Below, in pieces: positions 1 through 7,000 of a DNA stretch of 64,000 nucleotides. The stretch is from an uncultured Campylobacterota bacterium (GTDB taxonomy: Bacteria > Campylobacterota > Campylobacteria > Campylobacterales > Sulfurovaceae), in the NCBI GenBank assembly GCA_937141405.1, contig CAKZQQ010000003.1, positions 62,001 to 126,000 on the forward strand, written 5' to 3'. Position numbers and translations under genes: made by a program. The notes below the pieces were generated by a model. That model was given only the letters and a program-made list of their open reading frames with translations. It searched no databases and was not told the DNA's origin. Each line of letters opens with the position of its first letter. Within the stretch, counting starts at the first letter, position 1.

Positions 1-742
1 AAACTGCCTGTTGTGTTATCCCTAGCACTGTAGCGATCATCTGCTGAGAATATCCTTTTTCATAGGCTTTTACTATCTGCTTATTTCTTTGCTTTATCTC
101 TTTTGTTTTCAACAATTGGTTCTTTAGTTTCTCTATGTCCAACTTCTTTTTTGTATTTGAAGTTTCAACTAGAGCAGATGCTTTTTTCATCTCATCTAGT
201 TGTGAACTATCTACTGTACTATTTAAAAATGCTTTTATTGCTTCTGTATCATTTTTGTAATTTTGTATTATCCATGACTGCTGTAAACATTCAGGTATAT
301 TTTTTCCATTCAAGAAATAGTTATAGGAGCCATAAGGATACTCTGCTATATCTTTTACAATCTTTGCTTTAAGCGGATTTTGTTCTATATATATCATAAG
401 TGTATAGAGGTAAGCTTCATTGGCAACATACCATGATTTAAATCTTCCTTGCCATAGATGTCCTGATCGTTTATATTTTTTATTGAAATAGATGGAGTAG
501 CTCATGCCCAGCTGTTTCATAAATCTTGAGAGGTTTGGTTGCTCTATCTCTACAAGTAAATGATAATGGTTAGACATGAGACAATAATTATGTATAGTAA
601 TGCCATAACTTCTAGCATAGAAGCACATTAACTCTTCAAAACATTCATAATCCTCTGCCTCTTCAAAGACTACTCTTTGTTCTACACCTCTATTGACTAT
701 ATGATAACAACCTACTGCTTCTATACGAGGTTTTCTTGCCAT
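1..742 (-). CDS. REP-associated tyrosine transposase (RAYT, Y1/HUH family), partial at window edge
   Basis: I translated the minus strand from the ATG at 742; the frame is open to base 1, so the C-terminus lies outside the window. It starts MARKPRIEAVGCYHIVNRGV, has the HUH metal motif NHYHLL near residue 66, and the candidate tyrosine in MIYIEQNP. A C-terminal helix-turn-helix-like stretch (EKGYSQQMIATVLGITQQAV) is visible. It is clearly paralogous to the gene at 1689-2456. Family knowledge: these single-strand nucleases act on REP-type hairpins. It is preceded on its own strand by GGGGTCAGGT, as is the paralogue. Confidence 0.88.
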   Translation of the reverse strand, partial: MARKPRIEAVGCYHIVNRGVEQRVVFEEAEDYECFEELMCFYARSYGITIHNYCLMSNHYHLLVEIEQPNLSRFMKQLGMSYSIYFNKKYKRSGHLWQGRFKSWYVANEAYLYTLMIYIEQNPLKAKIVKDIAEYPYGSYNYFLNGKNIPECLQQSWIIQNYKNDTEAIKAFLNSTVDSSQLDEMKKASALVETSNTKKKLDIEKLKNQLLKTKEIKQRNKQIVKAYEKGYSQQMIATVLGITQQAV

Positions 743-1001
743 GAAATATTTCCTTTATTTAAAGTAGTATAGCAAAGAAATACTTTAATTGTAATTGTTA
801 CCTGACCCCTCTAATGCTAATAGACCCCTCTAATACCAAAAATGGAGTCAGGCATGACAGCACCTAAGCCGTTGCCCAATCTTAGATAAGAAGAATCATC
901 TCAAACTCTTAGAGTCGCGTTGTCAAGAGATCAAAGAAGAGCAATAGTTGCGGGGTATCTTTTGATGCCGACAAGAGAGAAGATATTAAAGGAGATCGCT
1001 G
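743..1001. repeat. Non-coding stretch upstream of the RAYT gene with a 12-bp direct repeat
   Basis: The 12-mer GACCCCTCTAAT occurs at 804-815 and again at 823-834. On the transposase strand this reads ATTAGAGGGGTC, and the copy nearest the gene runs into GGGGTCAGGT. The same GGGGTCAGGT lies upstream of the second RAYT gene (2515-2524). This is plausibly part of the REP-like recognition sequence. No gene is visible here apart from the ribosome binding site AAAGGAG near 988-994 of the next ORF. Confidence 0.45.
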
Positions 1002-1241
1002 TTGGTAGGTAGATTTTTAACCGAGGTCGAAAAAAGATATCAAAAGAAATTTCCAAAAGACGGCACACTCCCCTACTACTTTCAAAGTGAAGATAACAGT
1101 TTTGAGAATATGCTTGAAGTAGCAATCAAAAGGAATGGTGCCGTTACAAAACAAGAGATCATAGATATTCTTGGTGGCGAAGATAATTATAAGATGATGA
1201 GAGCGTATCTCATCGAGAATGGATATGCAGATGTCAAATGA
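1002..1241 (+). CDS. Small hypothetical protein (79 aa)
   Basis: The ORF starts at TTG 1002, with AAAGGAG about 7 bases upstream; an in-frame stop at 987-989 rules out a longer form. The product is hydrophilic and mixed-charge, with no signal peptide, membrane segment or motif that I recognise (key stretch VTKQEIIDILGGED). It sits between the two transposase genes, followed by structured non-coding DNA. It may be a remnant of a larger gene or a small accessory protein. The good ribosome binding site favours real expression. Function unknown. Confidence 0.45.
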   Translation: MVGRFLTEVEKRYQKKFPKDGTLPYYFQSEDNSFENMLEVAIKRNGAVTKQEIIDILGGEDNYKMMRAYLIENGYADVK

Positions 1242-1290
1242 TAATCAACTAGTAAATAGAGGGCAAACAAAGACAAAAAGTGGGTAATTA

Positions 1291-1364
1291 GGCTTATGAG
1301 CCCGAGAGACAGACGCTTGCCGATGTCTCTACCATAGCTGGGGAATCGGACAATCTATTCCCAG
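1291..1364. other. Three consecutive hairpins (structured unit 1)
   Basis: Perfect or near-perfect stems lie at 1291-1294/1299-1302 (GGCT/AGCC), 1305-1311/1324-1330 (AGAGACA/TGTCTCT) and 1338-1346/1357-1364 (CTGGGGAAT/ATTCCCAG, one bulge). No ORF covers the area. It is followed by an AT-rich segment that is repeated downstream. This could be a small RNA, a REP-like target of the flanking RAYT proteins, or a transposon end. The strand cannot be decided. Confidence 0.4.
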
Positions 1365-1379
1365 AGGCTGATACAACTA

Positions 1380-1465
1380 TACCACAAAATAAACAAAAAT
1401 TCAAATCAATACAAAAGTCAAAATAAGAAGTTTCAAACTAAGAGGTGCTTCGATATAATTTGTTA
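1380..1465 (+). repeat. AT-rich direct repeat, copy A, carrying a -10 box
   Basis: It starts with a run like ACAAAATAAACAAAAA and ends with TATAAT at 1454-1459 followed by TTGTTA. It aligns with copy B at 1572-1660 along most of its length, with the order of motifs conserved. The TATAAT at the end of each copy suggests promoters pointing to the right; copy A would then transcribe the hairpins at 1479-1553. Function unknown. Confidence 0.45.
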
Positions 1466-1478
1466 GATTTATAAAAAA

Positions 1479-1553
1479 ATAGGTAGGCTCTCCGAGAGCG
1501 ACCTATATCTTCAAAAAGATAGACCTAGAGTCTCTACGCCCGAAAACGACTCT
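1479..1553 (+). ncRNA. Candidate structured RNA (structured unit 2)
   Basis: It lies 20 bases downstream of the TATAAT at 1454-1459. It contains a composite hairpin (ATAGGT 1479-1484 with ACCTAT 1501-1506, enclosing GCTCTC 1487-1492 with GAGAGC 1494-1499) and a second stem AGAGTC 1527-1532 with GACTCT 1548-1553. No ORF of note is present. The RNA assignment is inference from promoter plus structure; the segment could also be DNA recognised by the RAYT proteins. Confidence 0.35.
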
Positions 1554-1571
1554 CGTATGAGTGACATAATT

Positions 1572-1660
1572 GTAACACAAAATAAACAAAAACTCAAATA
1601 AACACATAAATCAAAATAAGAATATTTCAGTAGCTAGGCGAATTTGCTATAATGTGTTAT
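1572..1660 (+). repeat. AT-rich direct repeat, copy B, carrying an extended -10 box
   Basis: Second copy of the segment at 1380-1465, offset by about 193 bases. It ends in TGCTATAAT (1645-1653), a good extended -10. A transcript from it would run antisense into the 3' end of the RAYT gene at 1689. The two copies are imperfect by eye (roughly 70-80 percent), so the duplication is not recent. Confidence 0.45.
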
Positions 1661-1667
1661 GTATGGA

Positions 1668-2524
1668 GGGTCGGGTGATAATGATAACTCACTTACTCCT
1701 CCTCTTCAACACCCCATGCACAGCAGGCTGTGATATGCCCAATACTTTAGCAATACCATGCTGAGAATAACCTTTCTCTATTGCTTTGAGTATCTTCATA
1801 TTTCGCTCTTTTATATCCCCAATGCCATCAAACATCTTGATCAAATCCTTTTCTTTTAACTTAATGTCAATATTCGGTGCATCAACCAAAGAGGATGCAG
1901 TTTTAAGTTCTTGTAGTTGTGCAGTATCAACGATTGAATTCAAAAATGCTTTTATAGCATCTTTATCATCTTTGTAGTTTTGCACTATCCATGAATCTTT
2001 TAAAAATGTAGGTATATTGTCTTCTAAAAAATAGTGACAAGAGCTATATGGATACTCTGCTATATCTTTGACTATCTTTGCTTTAAGAGGATTTTGTTCT
2101 ATATATATCATAAGCGTATAGAGGTATGCTTCATTGACAACATACCACGACTTGAATCTTCCTTGCCATAGATGTCCGCTTCGTTTGTGTTTTTTATTAA
2201 AGTAGATAGCATAATTCATACTCAACTGTCTCATAAACTTTGAGAGGTTCTCTTTTTTTATCTCTATAAGTAGATGATAGTGGTTGCTCATGAGACAATA
2301 ATTATGAAGTGTGATGCCAAAGCTTTTAGTGTATAAGCACAGCAACTCTTTAAAATATTCATAATCCTCTGCTTCTTCAAAGACCACTCTTTGCTCTACA
2401 CCTCTATTGATGATGTGATAATATCCGGGTATCTCTATTCGTGGAAGTCTTGGCATGATAACTCTTTATTGTAATTTTTATAATGATATCATAATAACAT
2501 TAAGTTATCATTATCACCTGACCC
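1668..2524. mobile_element. RAYT gene bounded by a 22-bp inverted repeat
   Basis: Bases 1668-1689 on the plus strand and 2503-2524 on the minus strand match at 21 of 22 positions (GGGTC, then G or A, then GGTGATAATGATAACT). The pair encloses the transposase ORF almost exactly, and the left copy reaches into its stop codon. This looks like the unit mobilised or recognised by the enzyme. Its right end is only 26 bp from the first CRISPR repeat. Confidence 0.6.
1689..2456 (-). CDS. REP-associated tyrosine transposase (RAYT, Y1/HUH family)
   Basis: 255 aa, starting MPRLPRIEIPGYYHIINRGV. The HUH motif NHYHLL is near residue 66 and the candidate nucleophilic tyrosine is in MIYIEQNP near residue 115. 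A C-terminal helix-turn-helix (GYSQHGIAKVLGISQPAVHG) follows at about 228-247. Family knowledge: TnpA_REP enzymes nick single-stranded REP hairpins and are usually domesticated single-copy genes. Here a close paralogue lies 1.7 kb away in the same orientation (1-742). The gene is framed by an inverted repeat and sits next to the CRISPR array. Confidence 0.9.
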   Translation of the reverse strand: MPRLPRIEIPGYYHIINRGVEQRVVFEEAEDYEYFKELLCLYTKSFGITLHNYCLMSNHYHLLIEIKKENLSKFMRQLSMNYAIYFNKKHKRSGHLWQGRFKSWYVVNEAYLYTLMIYIEQNPLKAKIVKDIAEYPYSSCHYFLEDNIPTFLKDSWIVQNYKDDKDAIKAFLNSIVDTAQLQELKTASSLVDAPNIDIKLKEKDLIKMFDGIGDIKERNMKILKAIEKGYSQHGIAKVLGISQPAVHGVLKRRSK

Positions 2525-2550
2525 CTTTTCTTTTCTCAATAATGTCTTTA

Positions 2551-5500
2551 GCTTTAACCTACTCTCAAATCCCCATTTGATATAATTACTTAGTTGGGCG
2601 AGTGGTCATCTTTTTAGCTTTAACCTACTCTCAAATCCCCATTTGATATAATCGCAGATGCTGCTGTAATTGACCCGCTTTTGCTTTAACCTACTCTCAA
2701 ATCCCCATTTGATATAATACTCGAGAACACGCTTATGAAAAGTGACGGGCTTTAACCTACTCTCAAATCCCCATTTGATATAATGCCGGTAGTGCGCGGC
2801 TATTGAATGTCGAGGCTTTAACCTACTCTCAAATCCCCATTTGATATAATAGAAAAAGGAGACAAAGTGAAAGATAAATGCTTTAACCTACTCTCAAATC
2901 CCCATTTGATATAATACACATTAGAATACATAAACAATGTATTTAGCTTTAACCTACTCTCAAATCCCCATTTGATATAATTATATTAATAGCAATTTCA
3001 TTTTTTGTTCTGCTTTAACCTACTCTCAAATCCCCATTTGATATAATAGTTGTATTTGGTACACAGCATTACAGTGGCTTTAACCTACTCTCAAATCCCC
3101 ATTTGATATAATTGTGGATTGGGAGGCTAATAGCAATAAGGGCTTTAACCTACTCTCAAATCCCCATTTGATATAATCTGATCATACATACCATATATCT
3201 TCCCTAGCTTTAACCTACTCTCAAATCCCCATTTGATATAATGTCTTAATTTACTCACTCTCAATAGAAAGAGCTTTAACCTACTCTCAAATCCCCATTT
3301 GATATAATCACAAAAGCTTATAATACAAAAAAACGATTGCTTTAACCTACTCTCAAATCCCCATTTGATATAATAAGGCCGGGATCTTCTTAAGATACCT
3401 ATATGCTTTAACCTACTCTCAAATCCCCATTTGATATAATCACTTGGTGGGTTTATTGGTAGTGTTGTTGGCTTTAACCTACTCTCAAATCCCCATTTGA
3501 TATAATCGAATTAGAATATATCAATAATGTTTTCAGCTTTAACCTACTCTCAAATCCCCATTTGATATAATAAATAATAAATAATATGACGTCTGAATTA
3601 CGCTTTAACCTACTCTCAAATCCCCATTTGATATAATGATATAGACCCTATTTGGCAGTCTCTTGAGCTTTAACCTACTCTCAAATCCCCATTTGATATA
3701 ATACGCGAAAAAGCGTCAAGATGAAATCACAGGCTTTAACCTACTCTCAAATCCCCATTTGATATAATACAGAAAGCTATCTAACAGAACAAGAAGTTGC
3801 TTTAACCTACTCTCAAATCCCCATTTGATATAATCGGGTCATGGTCGCCTAGGTGCATCACGATGCTTTAACCTACTCTCAAATCCCCATTTGATATAAT
3901 TTTTACTTATATCTACAGGAGGATGAGGTGGCTTTAACCTACTCTCAAATCCCCATTTGATATAATTGACCTAGGGTTTAAAGCTGGGTACGAGTGCTTT
4001 AACCTACTCTCAAATCCCCATTTGATATAATCTATGAAAAGTCTTACTTCACAGAGAAAGGGCTTTAACCTACTCTCAAATCCCCATTTGATATAATAGA
4101 AGATATTTTCGCAAGAAAGATTTAACGCTTTAACCTACTCTCAAATCCCCATTTGATATAATTAATATTGATAATCTATATACCATGTTGAGGCTTTAAC
4201 CTACTCTCAAATCCCCATTTGATATAATTAAGCTCTTTTTTAATAACTCCATACTTAGGCTTTAACCTACTCTCAAATCCCCATTTGATATAATAGAACA
4301 AGCAAGCTATAGAACTTTGGTCAGCTTTAACCTACTCTCAAATCCCCATTTGATATAATCTTATGCAACTACACCAGCTAGCTTTAACCTACTCTCAAAT
4401 CCCCATTTGATATAATATTTTGATTTGGATTGTCAAGCTCAAATGCGCTTTAACCTACTCTCAAATCCCCATTTGATATAATATTATATAGAGGGGTTAA
4501 GCACAACCCCAAGCTTTAACCTACTCTCAAATCCCCATTTGATATAATATATATTTTGCGAACTCAAAAGCAACGGCAGCTTTAACCTACTCTCAAATCC
4601 CCATTTGATATAATTGATTTTGCAACAGTCTTATTAGCTCGCGAGCTTTAACCTACTCTCAAATCCCCATTTGATATAATTGTTGTCGTCTGTACCGCCA
4701 CCAGTATCATGCTTTAACCTACTCTCAAATCCCCATTTGATATAATGAGCAAAAAACAGAAGGAAGCAGCACAGCAGCTTTAACCTACTCTCAAATCCCC
4801 ATTTGATATAATCTAGAGTAATGTATATAGACACAGAGACTAGCTTTAACCTACTCTCAAATCCCCATTTGATATAATAAACAAAGCGTTTGAATATCTT
4901 GATGCACTGCTTTAACCTACTCTCAAATCCCCATTTGATATAATAGATAATAGCGTATGAGAGAAAATGGCTCGGCTTTAACCTACTCTCAAATCCCCAT
5001 TTGATATAATCGCAGAGAAAGGTTACAAAGACCAGATGGGCTTTAACCTACTCTCAAATCCCCATTTGATATAATCACCGACCAATGCATAATATTAATC
5101 TGAGTGCTTTAACCTACTCTCAAATCCCCATTTGATATAATTAACATCAAATCTTGTTGTTAATGGATGTAGCTTTAACCTACTCTCAAATCCCCATTTG
5201 ATATAATTTTCTTTTTTAGTCATTGTTGTCTCCTTTGCTTTAACCTACTCTCAAATCCCCATTTGATATAATAACACCTACAGAAGATGTGGAAAAAGAT
5301 AGGCTTTAACCTACTCTCAAATCCCCATTTGATATAATAACATTAGTAAATATAAGCACAGAATATCAGCTTTAACCTACTCTCAAATCCCCATTTGATA
5401 TAATTAAGCTCTTTTTTTATGACTCCGTACTTAGGCTTTAACCTACTCTCAAATCCCCATTTGATATAATCGAAGCGATCTTAATAAACTATAAAAATCG

Positions 5501-5603
5501 GGCTTTAACCTACTCTCAAATCCCCATTTGATATAATTAATTGCTTATCCAAATCGAATATATCTTCGCTTTAACCTACTCTCAAATCCCCATTTGATAT
5601 AAT
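2551..5603 (+). CRISPR. Type II-C-like CRISPR array, 47 repeats, 46 spacers
   Basis: I counted 47 copies of a 36-nt repeat that starts GCTTTAACC and ends CATTTGATATAAT; all look identical by eye, including the first and last. Spacers are 29-30 nt except spacer 28 (4360-4380, 21 nt) and spacer 45 (31 nt). Each repeat ends in TGATATAAT, an extended -10 box, so transcription is expected on the plus strand from inside each repeat, as known for Neisseria and Campylobacter type II-C loci. The array lies on the far side of cas2, and the cas genes run the other way. Two spacer pairs (6 and 15; 26 and 44) are diverged versions of the same coding sequence. Confidence 0.99.
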
Positions 5604-5615
5604 ACGGTTCAAGCA

Positions 5616-5636
5616 AAGTCCCACCCTGTGGGACTT
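5616..5636. terminator. Perfect 9-bp hairpin between the array and cas2
   Basis: AAGTCCCAC and GTGGGACTT flank a 3-base loop. Neither side has a clear T-tract. It lies just downstream of the last repeat, whose -10 box would otherwise drive transcription antisense into cas2, and just after the cas2 stop on the other strand. A bidirectional transcription barrier is a reasonable reading. Confidence 0.5.
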
Positions 5637-5651
5637 ATAGGCAAAAATATT

Positions 5652-6005
5652 TCAAAAAACCATGGTGGTTTGACCTTGTTTGGTTATTTCTTCTTCTGGT
5701 TTTTTTCGATAATTTTCTACAACTACCATATTTTGAAATTGTGCTTCAGTGATTTTAAGCACTCTTATTGATCCGTTCGGCGGTGAAACTTCCTCTATAT
5801 AATGTTCATATTTTTGAGCTACCGCCAGACTACGACAAAATCGAATGTAGATAGAGTATTGCAACATTATAAACCCATAGCTTAAAAGCTTAGATCTAAA
5901 TCTTCTATACACTTTTAAATCTTTTTTAGTCTCTGTTGGCATATCAAACATCACAAATAAAACCATTTTTCTGTACCCACTTAAATTATTATTTATATTT
6001 CTCAT
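5652..6005 (-). CDS. cas2: CRISPR-associated endonuclease Cas2
   Basis: 117 aa, the usual size for type II Cas2. The core VLFVMFDMPTETKKDLKVYRRFRSKLLSYGFIMLQYSIYIRFC matches the ferredoxin-like Cas2 fold, with the conserved aspartate in MFDMPT. The start follows the cas1 stop by one base, so the two are translationally linked. Family knowledge: a Cas2 dimer bridges two Cas1 dimers in the spacer integration complex. It is the last gene of the cas9-cas1-cas2 operon and is followed by a strong hairpin and the array. Confidence 0.95.
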   Translation of the reverse strand: MRNINNNLSGYRKMVLFVMFDMPTETKKDLKVYRRFRSKLLSYGFIMLQYSIYIRFCRSLAVAQKYEHYIEEVSPPNGSIRVLKITEAQFQNMVVVENYRKKPEEEITKQGQTTMVF

Positions 6006-6006
6006 A

Positions 6007-6882
6007 TCATAACTGCATAAACAATTCCAAATTTTCTTTTTTGCCTAAACAGATTGATTGATAAGAGGCAACTAAGCTTTTCATTGCATCTTTTAACAAT
6101 ACCTTTTTACCAAAACCATCTATAACCTGTGTGAAAAGCAAAGATACCAATTCTTGTTTAATCTGCGAGGTTAATTTTGTATTTTTTTTGAAGTTCTGCC
6201 CAACGAACCTATCCACGATTGGTCTAGATGGCTCAAGCAGGTCATCTGCTAAATTAAAAGCGTTCAATTCACTACTGTGCCAAATACCAAAAGCGGGGTT
6301 AAGGCCATAGGCAACTATATAGCGTGCTATTGCGCTTCTAAATATGCTATATCCATAATTGAGTGCACCATTTCTAGCATCAAATTCATCTTGTCTAGCA
6401 AAATCTTTTCCAAACAAAGCTTTAAAATAATAAGATGCCGCAATTGACTCTATATAAGTTTTATCTGCTGATTGCACTTTATTTACCAATGCATATAAAT
6501 ACTCATTGGTATCATGACTACCGAGAACCAAAGCCTGATGATGCACCTTTGTCTTAATTATCTCTTGCCAAAGTCTATTCTTCTTTGGCTTAGAAAGTAC
6601 TAGTTGTGCTTTTTGCACTTTGACGGCACGAGAATTTTTATAAAGTCCTATACTTATGGCAGATGGCATATAAGTTTCATCTACAAATACAACAGAAATA
6701 TTTGCTTTTGCCATATTTGAAAGAAGTGCAGAGGTAATTGTGGTTTGTTGATTTTCTATGATTACTATATCTATATCATCTAAAGATACTGTAGTTTGAG
6801 TAAATTCATTTTTTACACTCATAGAATTATTTTGGTAGCTTAAATATGATCTATTTTTGATAAAAATTTGTTTGAAAGACAT
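6007..6882 (-). CDS. cas1: CRISPR-associated endonuclease Cas1 (type II)
   Basis: I place the start at ATG 6882 (MSFKQIFIKNRSYLSYQNN, 291 aa). An upstream in-frame ATG at 6927 would add 15 residues (MLSRATRF...) that are not Cas1-like and overlap the tracrRNA gene. The integrase core is present: NGALNYGYSIFRSAIARYIV, then GIWHSSELNAFNLADDLLEP with the metal-binding His and Glu. Cas1 joins new spacers to the repeat. It is co-oriented with cas9 and cas2. The tracrRNA terminator ends a few bases before its start codon, so cas1 translation and tracrRNA termination share sequence. Confidence 0.94.
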   Translation of the reverse strand: MSFKQIFIKNRSYLSYQNNSMSVKNEFTQTTVSLDDIDIVIIENQQTTITSALLSNMAKANISVVFVDETYMPSAISIGLYKNSRAVKVQKAQLVLSKPKKNRLWQEIIKTKVHHQALVLGSHDTNEYLYALVNKVQSADKTYIESIAASYYFKALFGKDFARQDEFDARNGALNYGYSIFRSAIARYIVAYGLNPAFGIWHSSELNAFNLADDLLEPSRPIVDRFVGQNFKKNTKLTSQIKQELVSLLFTQVIDGFGKKVLLKDAMKSLVASYQSICLGKKENLELFMQL

Positions 6883-6966
6883 TAAAACGCCCCGATAAGG
6901 AATAAACCTTGTGGCTCGGGACAACACCTTGCTTTAACCAAAGCTATCAAATCCCCATTTGATATA
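6880..6966 (-). ncRNA. tracrRNA
   Basis: The anti-repeat lies at 6931-6966. On the plus strand it shares the first 9 bases of the CRISPR repeat (GCTTTAACC) and a 20-base block TCAAATCCCCATTTGATATA. The middle of the duplex differs (about 7 repeat bases against 9 here), which gives the expected bulge. Read on the minus strand, the anti-repeat is followed by a tail ending in a nested stem-loop (CCCGA 6916-6920 with TCGGG 6891-6895, and AAGG/CCTT inside) and GGGGCGTTTTAAT, a rho-independent terminator. A TATAAT sits 5 bases upstream of the anti-repeat. All parts of a type II tracrRNA gene are visible; length about 85 nt. Confidence 0.92.
6884..6920 (-). terminator. tracrRNA terminator, immediately before cas1
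   Basis: On the minus strand the stem CCCGA...TCGGG with an inner AAGG...CCTT stem is followed by GGCGTTTTAAT. The final T-run ends at the cas1 start codon (6880-6882). The GGGG of the stem is the only purine-rich stretch near the right distance to serve as the cas1 ribosome binding site. Confidence 0.7.
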
Positions 6967-6971
6967 TGAAA

Positions 6972-6977
6972 ATTATA
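6972..6977 (-). promoter_or_regulatory. -10 box of the tracrRNA promoter
   Basis: TATAAT on the minus strand, 5 bases before the anti-repeat block. This places the start of transcription almost exactly at the first base of the anti-repeat. There is no clear -35; Campylobacterota sigma-70 promoters often lack one. The promoter lies in the 73-bp gap after the cas9 stop codon. Confidence 0.65.
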
Positions 6978-7000
6978 ATCACTTAAAGTTGTCATCCCCC

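Noticed and set aside
4634-4834. 66-aa ORF on the minus strand with a repeated peptide
   Set aside because: It is a translation of three CRISPR repeats and their spacers; the peptide periodicity is that of the array.
2551-5603. Self-targeting spacers within this window
   Set aside because: I compared spacers with neighbouring genes by eye and saw no match; a full computational search would be needed to be sure.
6883-6927. 15-residue N-terminal extension of Cas1
   Set aside because: It overlaps the tracrRNA tail, has no Cas1 similarity, and MSFKQIFIKNRSYLS is the normal Cas1 beginning.
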